Shown here one piece after another: positions 1-6,611 of a stretch of 30,247 bases of DNA. Position 1 is the first letter of the stretch, and each line of letters starts with the position of its first letter. The notes beneath the pieces are model-generated. The model saw only the letters and a program-made list of their open reading frames with translations. It did not search any database and was not told where the DNA came from. Origin of the DNA: a virus; the IMG/VR virus record IMGVR_UViG_3300027861_000142, positions 1 to 30,247 of that record; one strand, given 5' to 3'. Position numbers and translations under genes: made by a program.

Positions 1-552
1 TGGTGATAGACCTTTACGAGCGTCAATCTGTCCACCTTTTGTGAAGTCGATAGGCTCTGCAACTGTCTGCATGAAGTTAGCAAATACGTTTGTAACTTCG
101 CTTACTGAACCAATGTCCTTTAGATCAATGTCGTTAATTGCTGAACCGATAACAGTATAAGCAACCCCGTCATGTGCTTGAGCGGTAGAACCACCAGCAC
201 CACGTGCAACAACGTCAATTGTCGTTCCGCTTAATACAGTTTTAACTACTACGATCTCAGTACCAATAGAAAGAACGAGTCCTTTAATTAGTCCGACCGT
301 AGAAACTACAGGAAGAGCAGTTGTATCGCTTGTATCAACCCAGTCGCCAGTTGTTCCAGCACGTTGAGTCTCAGAGCGAGAATACACATCAAATTTACGG
401 TTTGATTCATTTTCTGTAAAGTCTCCAAGGTCATTCCAGAAACGACCAAGGTTTACAGGGTTTTTTACAGCACTTGCCGCAACAAGTACGATAGGGTCAG
501 CGATAGAATTTGCATCGCTCATGTCAGTCAGTGTTCCAGTTTCAAAACTCAT
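1..552 (-). CDS. Major capsid protein, SU10-like (DUF5309 type), 3' end cut off
   Basis: Only the first 184 codons are present; the gene runs off the left edge. The protein begins MSFETGTLTDMSDANS. Its middle part (FDVYSRSETQRAGTTGDWVDTS, seen in pieces, then VVARGAGGSTAQAHDGVAYT) and the later stretch GSVSEVTNVFANFMQTV resemble the SU10-type major head proteins. In these an N-terminal arm is followed by a beta-rich insertion with an ARGA-G-TA-AH motif and a conserved N-x-x-Q/F-x-T helix. It should form the icosahedral shell. The start lies 2 nt after the scaffold stop, so the two are probably co-translated, the usual scaffold-capsid order. Family assignment is by recalled motif similarity, not by a search. 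Confidence 0.75.
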   Translation of the reverse strand, partial: MSFETGTLTDMSDANSIADPIVLVAASAVKNPVNLGRFWNDLGDFTENESNRKFDVYSRSETQRAGTTGDWVDTSDTTALPVVSTVGLIKGLVLSIGTEIVVVKTVLSGTTIDVVARGAGGSTAQAHDGVAYTVIGSAINDIDLKDIGSVSEVTNVFANFMQTVAEPIDFTKGGQIDARKGLSP

Positions 553-554
553 AA

Positions 555-1313
555 TTATTCTCCGTTATTTTTCATTTCGTTCGCAAGCGTTGACAACTCA
601 ATCGACTCTTGACGATTTAAAGTCTCACCACCTTGCTGTTTTTTTAGCAAATCATTAAACTTGGCTCTATTGTCCATTGGCGCACCATTTGCACCATGTG
701 CATGGTCAGAACCTGTTTGCTTTTGCCAACTAGGCATGGAAACATTAAGTTTCGCAACAGCTTGTTCTCTGTTTAATCCTGCTTCGATGCCGAGCGTTTT
801 ATTCTCGACAGTCAAATAGGAATTATCAGCTTGACGCTCAAAAAGATTACCACCGATAAGTGAGATCTCTTTTCCTACCGTTTCGCTAAACTCAGATTTA
901 AACCCGTTGATAAACTCATTTTTCTCGTTTCCGTGGATCGTGTTTTGGAATCCTGTAATCTGTTCGTCACGCTCTGCAAGTTGCGTTGTCAGCTGTTCAG
1001 TTGCCACCTTCACTTTAGTTTCGACCAGTTCCTGTAACTTCGCAGGATCAGCTCCGTCTTTTAGTTGAAGTTCTACAACTTCCAATTTACTCTGAATTTC
1101 TAGTTTCCCTTGCTTCTCGGCTTTTAACAGTTCTTTTACTTCGCTCAATTCCGTATCGATGTGCTTTTTCGCACCTAGAACTTTGTCAACATCCTCTTGA
1201 GTCTTTACGTCAATCGAACCACTGAAAACAAATTTCCCTTCTACTTCCTTGAATGAATCTTTGAACTCTTGAGGGACACCCTCTGCCGAATCATACGAAC
1301 TTTTGATAATCAT
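555..1313 (-). CDS. Head scaffolding-like protein (252 aa)
   Basis: Hydrophilic, charge-rich protein with a long predicted coiled coil (about residues 45-130, rich in E, K, L and Q) and a polar tail (SGSDHAHGANGAPMDN-type region). Its position directly before the major capsid gene fits a scaffolding protein that shapes the procapsid and is then removed. I see no protease motif. An in-frame ORF extends upstream to 1418, but ATG 1313 has AAAAGGAAAG at the right distance while the upstream ATG codons have no Shine-Dalgarno sequence. I therefore start at MIIKSS. The start is flanked by two identical GAGGGTGTCCCTC hairpins. Scaffold role is inferred from order and composition. Confidence 0.65.
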   Translation of the reverse strand: MIIKSSYDSAEGVPQEFKDSFKEVEGKFVFSGSIDVKTQEDVDKVLGAKKHIDTELSEVKELLKAEKQGKLEIQSKLEVVELQLKDGADPAKLQELVETKVKVATEQLTTQLAERDEQITGFQNTIHGNEKNEFINGFKSEFSETVGKEISLIGGNLFERQADNSYLTVENKTLGIEAGLNREQAVAKLNVSMPSWQKQTGSDHAHGANGAPMDNRAKFNDLLKKQQGGETLNRQESIELSTLANEMKNNGE

Positions 1314-1341
1314 AACACTTTCCTTTTGAGGGACACCCTCT
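1269..1341 (-). repeat. Two identical 16-bp repeats forming hairpins around the scaffold start
   Basis: The 16-nt sequence AGAGGGTGTCCCTCAA (minus strand) occurs at 1341-1326 in the 5' leader and again at 1284-1269 inside the coding region, 57 nt apart and in the same frame. Each copy folds as GAGGG/CCCTC with a TGT loop. The Shine-Dalgarno and ATG (1313) lie between them. Arms of one copy can also pair with the other copy. Candidate translational operator; no binding protein can be named. Confidence 0.6.
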
Positions 1342-1385
1342 ATTAAATTTGTTGATTCCGAAAACATTTCAGCATCATTATTTTT

Positions 1386-1419
1386 AATATAGCACACTTT
1401 TACTATTGACAAAATCAAT
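1386..1419 (-). promoter_or_regulatory. Promoter for scaffold-capsid, extended -10 type
   Basis: On the minus strand TGC-TATATT (extended -10) lies at 1394-1386, with TTTTGT 17 nt upstream (1414-1409) inside the 11-mer ATTGATTTTGT. The same 11-mer, spacing and TGCTATATTAA occur before the portal gene (6153-6186). It lies just downstream of a terminator, as expected for an independent head-gene promoter. Confidence 0.6.
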
Positions 1420-1430
1420 ATACAAGACGC

Positions 1431-1467
1431 AAAAAAAGCTCAACCATTAATTAAAATGATTGAGCTT
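1431..1467 (-). terminator. Intrinsic terminator, leftward
   Basis: A 13-position stem, AATGATTGAGCTT against AAGCTCAACCATT with one mismatch and loop AATTAA, is followed on the minus strand by a run of seven T (1437-1431). It ends the small-gene operon that finishes at 1493 and separates it from the scaffold promoter. Confidence 0.8.
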
Positions 1468-1492
1468 GAAAGGTTGGATTTAAAATCGAGGC

Positions 1493-1660
1493 TTATTGTA
1501 TTGCTTTTATAAACTCCCGAATCAAATCCCCTTTGCCCTGCACCTCTAAGATTTTGAGTATCGGCTTTCTGAATAGGTCGCCTTGTTTGATTTGTTTTAG
1601 GTATTTGCTTACTTGCGGTTGTGCAAGTCCTGTTGCTTTGCATAGTTCGGTTTGGGTCAT
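1493..1660 (-). CDS. Miniature helix-turn-helix protein (55 aa)
   Basis: Starts MTQTELCKATGLAQPQVSKY and ends IREFIKAIQ. The TELCKATGLAQPQVSKYLKQ stretch (residues 4-23) is a classic HTH: turn glycine at 11, recognition helix QPQVSKYL. The ATG overlaps the stop of the preceding gene (ATGA at 1660-1657), so translation is coupled. A second mini-HTH (15199-15378) starts the same way (MTQKQITEKTGIAQSHVSEI), suggesting a paralogous pair of small DNA-binding regulators. The longer ORF in another frame here (1440-1643) has low-complexity composition and is rejected. DNA target unknown. Confidence 0.75.
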   Translation of the reverse strand: MTQTELCKATGLAQPQVSKYLKQIKQGDLFRKPILKILEVQGKGDLIREFIKAIQ

Positions 1661-1884
1661 AGCTTGCTCTTTGAAAAGTCTATCATATGAAAACTACTTG
1701 AAGCTCTGTTAATAATACTTTTAAACTGGTCAAATTTAATCAGCTTTTTCTCTTGATCTAGCGTTGTCTTGTACAAATCAAAAGCTAAATCATCAATACT
1801 ATCAAATCGTTTTCCCTCTCCAATGTGATTATTTATTACGTGTTTAAAATCGCCTTGAACCTCTGCAAACTCCTTCCTATTCAT
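1657..1884 (-). CDS. Hypothetical protein, 75 aa
   Basis: No family recognised. The start MNRKEFAEVQG is chosen because AAGGAGGACAGT lies directly before ATG 1884. It overlaps the upstream gene by 8 nt and the mini-HTH gene by 4 nt, so it is part of a tightly coupled operon of small genes. Predicted mostly helical and soluble. Confidence 0.65.
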   Translation of the reverse strand: MNRKEFAEVQGDFKHVINNHIGEGKRFDSIDDLAFDLYKTTLDQEKKLIKFDQFKSIINRASSSFHMIDFSKSKL

Positions 1885-2065
1885 ACTGTCCTCCTTCAAT
1901 TAGTGATTCCTTGAACAACTCTATACTACCAAACGGGCAATTATCATCATCTACTGTAGCTATGAGCTCACCCTCTATAAATACACTCAGCTCGTTTTCA
2001 CTTGTAAATATGTCTATTGTAACATGATCCATTGGCTTTTCGTTTAATGTTATCGCGCATGCCAT
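1877..2065 (-). CDS. Hypothetical protein, 62 aa, acidic
   Basis: Starts MACAITLNEKPMDHV after the strong site AAGGAGGTAAAT. The composition is acidic, with alternating beta-like segments (VTIDIFTSENELSVFIEGEL). No family recognised. The 3' end overlaps the next gene by 8 nt. Confidence 0.65.
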   Translation of the reverse strand: MACAITLNEKPMDHVTIDIFTSENELSVFIEGELIATVDDDNCPFGSIELFKESLIEGGQYE

Positions 2066-2084
2066 ATTTACCTCCTTATTGGTT

Positions 2085-2261
2085 TTAACAAAATCGCCTT
2101 CCAAAATCAATCAACACTATCCTTCTTATTTCTGAATTTGGCGGGACGGTATTGACATTTTGATACACATTGTACTTCTTTGTTTTATATTGACAAGGTA
2201 TTACAACACCTCCTTTTTTGTGAATGTAAGGTTCTTCAATTATTAATTGCTCTCTATACAT
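2085..2261 (-). CDS. Hypothetical protein, 58 aa, basic
   Basis: Reads MYREQLIIEEPYIHKKGG and ends VLIDFGRRFC. ATG 2261 is preceded by TGAGGCGATAGT, an acceptable Shine-Dalgarno. It fills the gap between the 92-aa gene and the 62-aa gene with only 19 nt to the next start. No homology recognised. Confidence 0.5.
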   Translation of the reverse strand: MYREQLIIEEPYIHKKGGVVIPCQYKTKKYNVYQNVNTVPPNSEIRRIVLIDFGRRFC

Positions 2262-2282
2262 ACTATCGCCTCATTGGTTGTG

Positions 2283-2296
2283 GGGGCTTTCGCCCC
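2283..2296 (-). other. Intercistronic tetraloop hairpin
   Basis: GGGGC-GAAA-GCCCC on the minus strand: a five-GC-pair stem closed by a GNRA tetraloop, between two cistrons. There is no U-run after it, so it is more likely a message-stabilising or pausing element than a terminator. Confidence 0.55.
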
Positions 2297-2303
2297 GTTG
2301 TTA

Positions 2304-2582
2304 TTAAATATTCTTTTTAAGATATTCTGCAAGTAACTTCCTATCTCGTGGTAGGTTGAACGGCTCACCGAGTCTTGTGTTTCTTGACCTAACACCTGCA
2401 AGACTAACAAATACTTGTTCTGTTCCGTTCGCCATATCATAAACTCTAACTATGCCCTCTGGTTCACCTCCATCATCTTCTGACTTGTAACAAAAATAAA
2501 TAGCAGATTCTCTTTTATCGTTTTCGTCTTTTACATCGTACACTTCGCTAAATACTTTGTTTAGTTTAGTTTCAATTTTCAT
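2304..2582 (-). CDS. Hypothetical protein, 92 aa
   Basis: Starts MKIETKLNKVFSEVYDV after CGAGGACAATGAA. First gene after the promoter at 2622-2647. The middle (ESAIYFCYKSEDDGGEPEGI) looks beta-rich. It ends NLPRDRKLLAEYLKKNI. No family recognised. Confidence 0.7.
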   Translation of the reverse strand: MKIETKLNKVFSEVYDVKDENDKRESAIYFCYKSEDDGGEPEGIVRVYDMANGTEQVFVSLAGVRSRNTRLGEPFNLPRDRKLLAEYLKKNI

Positions 2583-2621
2583 TTCATTGTCCTCGTTTGT
2601 TATTTAGTGTATATAACCAAT

Positions 2622-2647
2622 ATTATAGCAAAATTAATATAAGTCAA
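2622..2647 (-). promoter_or_regulatory. Promoter with extended -10
   Basis: TGC-TATAAT (2630-2622), a consensus extended -10, with TTGACT only 14 nt upstream (2647-2642). The extended -10 probably carries it. It lies between the terminator at 2689-2718 and the 92-aa gene. Confidence 0.6.
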
Positions 2648-2688
2648 TAGTTTTTATAATTATTTTTATATATTTGTTATAAGTACAC

Positions 2689-2718
2689 AAAAAAGCCCCA
2701 CTGTTTAAAGTGAGGCCT
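2689..2718 (-). terminator. Intrinsic terminator, leftward
   Basis: Minus strand AGGCCTCACT-TTAAAC-AGTGGGGCTT forms a 10-bp stem with two G-U pairs, running into TTTTTTG. It ends the portal/minor-head operon after the 59-aa gene. Confidence 0.8.
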
Positions 2719-2741
2719 AGTCGCTTATTCCTTGTCGGGTC

Positions 2742-2921
2742 TTACTTAAATTCTTTCTCGTATTCTATGAATTTCTTTTGATCTGATTTAGAAAGATCGC
2801 TGAAATAATCCTCTTTACCTATCCTGTTTAAAAAACTATACTTTGATTTAAAACTCAAATCATTGATAGATGATCTATTTGCAACCTGCGCAATTCGTCT
2901 ACTCCAATTTGGCTTAATCAT
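2742..2921 (-). CDS. Small basic protein, 59 aa
   Basis: Starts MIKPNWSRRIAQVANRSS with GAAGGTGCTAG before ATG 2921, and its ATG lies inside the last codons of the minor head gene (8-nt overlap). Lysine-, arginine- and serine-rich, ending FIEYEKEFK. No family recognised. Its place at the end of the portal operon suggests a head-associated or regulatory role, which is inference only. Confidence 0.6.
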   Translation of the reverse strand: MIKPNWSRRIAQVANRSSINDLSFKSKYSFLNRIGKEDYFSDLSKSDQKKFIEYEKEFK

Positions 2922-4701
2922 CTAGCACCTTCAATATTGATCTATTTAGTATTATAAGTTCATTATCCTTTACGCTTCTTATTGCGTCATATCCATTTGA
3001 CGTTGCTAGTCTACCTACATCACTTATCACTAGAGAAAGTCCGTCTTCACCAGCCTTACCTAGTATTTTTGCATATTCAGATTCAAACAACTTGCTTGCG
3101 TCTTTTAAATCAAGAACTTTTGCATCTTTAGGTACAGCTATAGATAGGACGTTTTTTCCATAACTATTTGCAGTATTTAAAGCATTATCACCAAAAGCCG
3201 AGTATGTACCATTTCCAAGCCTTCCTATCCCCCCGTAATAATTACCACTCTTAAATTGTTCTTTGAATTTACTCTCAGTAACGCCTCGATAAACTATATC
3301 GTGATCTTTTGATAAGTCTCCAAACGACTTTTTACTTACAAGGCTAGGTTTTTGTGTGAATCCTTGCTGTTTAGCCATATCTTCCAAAATAACATCCTTT
3401 GTGCTATTTCTGCTTTTAATCATCTTCTCTTCAAAGGCTATTGGGTTTTTATTTGCTTGCTTGTATTCATTGAACTCAGTTATGCTAGTGTTCTTTGCTT
3501 TGAAAGTTGGTTTCTTGACATTTGGCAATGCCTTACCTCTAGAATTGATACCAGCCTTTTTGAACGCATTCTTATCTAATTGGTATAATTCTTTCGTTGT
3601 GTAACTTTTCCCAGTAGGATCAACAAATCTTGATAATGGTGTTCCGTTTCTAAATAACTCCGCCTTGGTTCGCCCTAGTGCTTCATTTTGAAATGATTTA
3701 CTTTGGGTCTTCAACCATTGCGAATAATTCATTTTATCTGACACTTGACCGATAGCTTTCTTCTTCCATGCGTCACGCTCTTGCTTTATGGTTGTACCGT
3801 TTTCTCTTGCATCTCGCCTGAAATCTTTCTCACGTTCTTTTCTTGTTCTAGTGTCGCTCACGTATGGCCTAGTCGATTCAATATCAATACCATCAATAAA
3901 TGGAACGTATGTTGATCGGCAGTTAATATGAGCTGGCAATGAAGGTTCATACCCTTGTTTGTATATATTGCCATCACGACTTGCACAAATGCTGCTTGTA
4001 CGTCCATCCAAGGTTGCAGAGTACTGTAACTTGTCAATTGTATCACTATTCTCTTCAAACAGCATCCGCTTACTTTCATTCTGAACGCCATTTATCGTGG
4101 TTCTTACCACACCGCTATTCGTATTATTATTATTAATATAATTCCGCGTATCTTGCAGGATCCCATCTGTATAATCAAGTTTAGCACTACCAAATATCGA
4201 CCGCTGAATTTGCGCCCGAGTTAATCCACTATCGAGTCCATCCGCAACCGTTGTCATAATTCTATCAGTGTCGTCAACCGATAGCTTGGAATAGATCTGG
4301 TTGAGTGTTTTGCCCAAGAACGGTTGACGCTCCACCATCTTTGCAATTGATGCTGCAGAACTCAAAGCAAGTGATCTACCGCCTAAATCCTCAACTCCAT
4401 TTGCAAACCAAAGCTGTTCTTTTGTGGCGAGTTCAATCATGTCGGTCTGATACTTCGCGTCTGCGTCCATTATTGCACCACCGCGCAATTTATAAACCTT
4501 ATTGCGCAACACCGCTAAATCATCCTGCTGTTTCTTCGTGAGTTTGTATAGCTCGTTTTTCTCCAGCCATGACTCAAGCTCACCACGTAACTGTGAATTG
4601 TTTTTGTTAATGATTGCTATTTGTTCAGCGCCTAGTTGAGGCACAAGGCGCTGCAAAAAGACCTGGTGCCTTATTATTATACTCTCAAGTGTGTCAGCCA
4701 T
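2914..4701 (-). CDS. Minor head protein (Mu F / SPP1 gp7 type) fused to ADP-ribosyltransferase-like domain
   Basis: 595 aa. Residues 1-280 match the head-morphogenesis family: helical N-terminus, then the signature region TLDGRTSSICASRDGNIYKQG (about 230-250, seen in pieces) and LPAHINCRSTYVPF (255-268), where Cys and His residues are typical. Residues 280-460 form a basic linker. Residues 465-595 look like an ADP-ribosyltransferase: YRG at 471-473 (NAD-binding Arg), NGTYSAF at 497-503 (STS-like position), YGKNV near 514, GYDAI at 570-574 and DNELIILNRS at 579-588, holding the candidate catalytic Glu. The start overlaps the portal stop (TAATG). Such a C-terminus could be carried in the virion and injected. 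ART activity is inferred from motifs. Confidence 0.8.
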   Translation of the reverse strand: MADTLESIIIRHQVFLQRLVPQLGAEQIAIINKNNSQLRGELESWLEKNELYKLTKKQQDDLAVLRNKVYKLRGGAIMDADAKYQTDMIELATKEQLWFANGVEDLGGRSLALSSAASIAKMVERQPFLGKTLNQIYSKLSVDDTDRIMTTVADGLDSGLTRAQIQRSIFGSAKLDYTDGILQDTRNYINNNNTNSGVVRTTINGVQNESKRMLFEENSDTIDKLQYSATLDGRTSSICASRDGNIYKQGYEPSLPAHINCRSTYVPFIDGIDIESTRPYVSDTRTRKEREKDFRRDARENGTTIKQERDAWKKKAIGQVSDKMNYSQWLKTQSKSFQNEALGRTKAELFRNGTPLSRFVDPTGKSYTTKELYQLDKNAFKKAGINSRGKALPNVKKPTFKAKNTSITEFNEYKQANKNPIAFEEKMIKSRNSTKDVILEDMAKQQGFTQKPSLVSKKSFGDLSKDHDIVYRGVTESKFKEQFKSGNYYGGIGRLGNGTYSAFGDNALNTANSYGKNVLSIAVPKDAKVLDLKDASKLFESEYAKILGKAGEDGLSLVISDVGRLATSNGYDAIRSVKDNELIILNRSILKVLDD

Positions 4702-6113
4702 TAAAGACTAGTCCCTTGTTGCTCTTCAATCTCCTTCACTAACTCCTCATCGTCAAGAATATCCGCGACCGTCAACCCTTGCTTTTTCAAGATGTTAAAG
4801 AAGGCCTCCTGTGACATGCTCCCGCTACGAACAAGTAGTTGCATTTTAACCAAATCATCGGCCGTATAAGCAACATCACTAAACGATGTGTTAGCTTCGA
4901 TATTCACATCATCAGGATTATCACCGACCCATTCCGCACCGATTTTTAGCAACTGCTCAACACCTTCAGCGCATGTATTAGCAAGCGTTTTCAATGATGC
5001 TGTGCTTGTCTCAATTCGAGTAGCAAGAGCAATACCAGATTCGACGCCTTGATTTTTGAGATTGAATCCTAACGATTCACAGATATTCGTCAATCGTTCA
5101 ACATGTTTTAGCGACGGCTCTGTTCCTTCAACTCCAGCGGTTAAATACTTCCCGTCAGCCTCAGAAGCATTGGTGATAATTGCCGTTCCATTTCCAGTGC
5201 TGTAGTGATTGTTTTCATCGACTCCAGTTAGCATAAGCGTAGACTTTCCACCCCAGTTGATATTGTCACTGTATAGCGCTGTTGCTTGAAACAATCTGAT
5301 CGAAGCGTCTGACAGTGATTCAAGGTATGGTTCCTCAAGGTCATAACCCAATCTAACAACATTAATTACAATGAATGGGATTTTGTCGATTGTTTTCTCT
5401 TTGACGAAAGGTCTGTTGTACGAGCCATCAACAAATCCATCATCTGCAAGCCCTAAATCCTCATATTTACAATCCTCGTTTGTGGTCTTGTACTGCGAGT
5501 AAATCCCGTCTTGTTCAATGTAGAGAATTAAGAATACAGGTTTTTTATCAATAATCTCATCAGTTGCCAGCTTAACCCAATCCGCGACTTTCTCACCCTT
5601 GTCATTCATAACCAAATGCCAATCTTGAATCGTCTCAGCCTTGTAGATTCCGATGTTGAATGGTTCTACCGATGTTCCACCAGCGTTAAGATACAGCCCA
5701 ATCCGAGAGACAACCATTTGCTCAGAGTTCGTGATATTCATAACCTTGGCAAGGCTTTCCATGTTCGAGGTCGCGTCGTCTTTCATGTACTCAAGTGATG
5801 CAGGCAAATCAATTTGTGGAGGTTGATTTTGAATCATTCCAAGCCCTTGGTCGTGCGTCTCTTGCGGGTAACCGTACCAATCAGCATAAAACAAATAGTC
5901 ACTGTATCGTTGCTGTCCGAATCTATGTCTCCTCATACCTTCAGAAGGTCGCATGTATTGAGCGAATCCCGAGAACATTGATAAATTACCACAGTCTGGT
6001 TGAAATTTCCCGCTTGATTGATTATACGCTTTTTGCTTCATGTGCTCAGAGTCAAGCATGGTATCGCGCATCTTTTCCCAGATGGGTATGTATTTTGATA
6101 ATTTCGGATTCAT
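4701..6113 (-). CDS. Portal protein (DUF4055 type)
   Basis: 470 aa, the usual size for a portal. It starts MNPKLSKYIPIWEKMRDTM after AAGGAACAAAGCC. Features typical of DUF4055 portals are visible: QIDLPASLEYMKDDAT (about 110-125), the wing segment with IPFIVINVVRLGYDLEEPYL (about 245-265), then LSDASIRLFQATALYSDNI, a helix-rich stem region with GIALATRIETSTASLKTLA, and an acidic C-terminus. Twelve copies would form the ring through which DNA enters and leaves. The next gene is the minor head protein, with one-base start/stop sharing. Confidence 0.8.
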   Translation of the reverse strand: MNPKLSKYIPIWEKMRDTMLDSEHMKQKAYNQSSGKFQPDCGNLSMFSGFAQYMRPSEGMRRHRFGQQRYSDYLFYADWYGYPQETHDQGLGMIQNQPPQIDLPASLEYMKDDATSNMESLAKVMNITNSEQMVVSRIGLYLNAGGTSVEPFNIGIYKAETIQDWHLVMNDKGEKVADWVKLATDEIIDKKPVFLILYIEQDGIYSQYKTTNEDCKYEDLGLADDGFVDGSYNRPFVKEKTIDKIPFIVINVVRLGYDLEEPYLESLSDASIRLFQATALYSDNINWGGKSTLMLTGVDENNHYSTGNGTAIITNASEADGKYLTAGVEGTEPSLKHVERLTNICESLGFNLKNQGVESGIALATRIETSTASLKTLANTCAEGVEQLLKIGAEWVGDNPDDVNIEANTSFSDVAYTADDLVKMQLLVRSGSMSQEAFFNILKKQGLTVADILDDEELVKEIEEQQGTSL

Positions 6114-6152
6114 TGGCTTTGTTCCTTGAATTAATTGTATATTGATTTGATT

Positions 6153-6186
6153 AATATAGCATTATTAAATAATATACAAAATCAAT
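6153..6186 (-). promoter_or_regulatory. Promoter for portal operon, extended -10 type
   Basis: Minus strand ATTGATTTTGT (6186-6176), 17-nt spacer ending TGC, then TATATTAA. This is identical in the 11-mer, spacing and -10 to the scaffold promoter at 1386-1419. It lies between the terminator at 6199-6231 and the portal start. Confidence 0.6.
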
Positions 6187-6198
6187 GTCAAAAGGCAC

Positions 6199-6231
6199 AA
6201 AAAAGCCCGCTTAAATTAATAGGCGGGCTTT
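6199..6231 (-). terminator. Intrinsic terminator, leftward
   Basis: AAAGCCCGC/GCGGGCTTT stem (arms 6202-6210 and 6223-6231) followed by TTTTTTG on the minus strand. It separates the coiled-coil gene region from the portal operon. Confidence 0.85.
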
Positions 6232-6304
6232 GGATCCGGGCAGGGCACGTAGTTCAAGGTATTATCATTCAGACTTAGCGGTTACGAATGACAGAGCCTC
6301 GGAG

Positions 6305-6529
6305 TTATTTGAATATAGCGGACTGCGCGAAGGTTAGTATTGTTCTGCGTTTGTCGGCAGTCAACTCTCTATATACCGCTAAGTAATAATCTGTTGTCGC
6401 ATGAATAAAACCTAATCCTACCGCTACAGTTTCAACCTGTGGAATCGTACACTGAATTCGAGGTACGTGTTTTGTGTCCTCGATAATCGCGCAGGTATTC
6501 AATTGAATTATGAGTGATAGAATTAGCAT
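6305..6529 (-). CDS. Hypothetical protein, 74 aa, possibly leaderless
   Basis: Starts MLILSLIIQLNTCAIIED: a hydrophobic first 13 residues, then a soluble part ending ELTADKRRTILTFAQSAIFK. There is no Shine-Dalgarno before ATG 6529. A candidate promoter (6535-6563) would place the transcript start almost on the ATG, so the message would be leaderless. Alternatively the promoter makes a small RNA of about 320 nt ending at the 6199 terminator and the ORF is accidental. No family recognised. Confidence 0.45.
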   Translation of the reverse strand: MLILSLIIQLNTCAIIEDTKHVPRIQCTIPQVETVAVGLGFIHATTDYYLAVYRELTADKRRTILTFAQSAIFK

Positions 6530-6534
6530 GTTTT

Positions 6535-6563
6535 AATATTGGTTTATTTGGTTATGATTTCAA
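6535..6563 (-). promoter_or_regulatory. Candidate promoter containing the shared operator-like 15-mer
   Basis: TTGAAA (6563-6558), 17-nt spacer, AATATT (6540-6535). The spacer holds GTTTATTTGGTTATG (plus-strand reading, 6542-6556), which differs at one base from the sequence in the spacer of the early leftward promoter at 24119-24133. A small inverted repeat (AACCTAATTTAGGTT) lies just upstream. Confidence 0.45.
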
Positions 6564-6611
6564 CCTAAATTAGGTTATTTTTTGTAGCACGTTTAATTTA
6601 GTTTTGATGCG

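Noticed and set aside
1440-1643. 67-aa minus-strand ORF
   Set aside because: It is a shadow of the HTH gene 1493-1660 in another frame, reads through the terminator and has low-complexity composition.
2243-2440. 65-aa minus-strand ORF
   Set aside because: Overlaps the 92-aa gene, which has a promoter and a ribosome site; its start lacks one.
6563-6585. Plus-strand terminator AACCTAAATTAGGTT-ATTTTTT
   Set aside because: Short AT-rich stem and no rightward gene ends nearby; kept only as a note.
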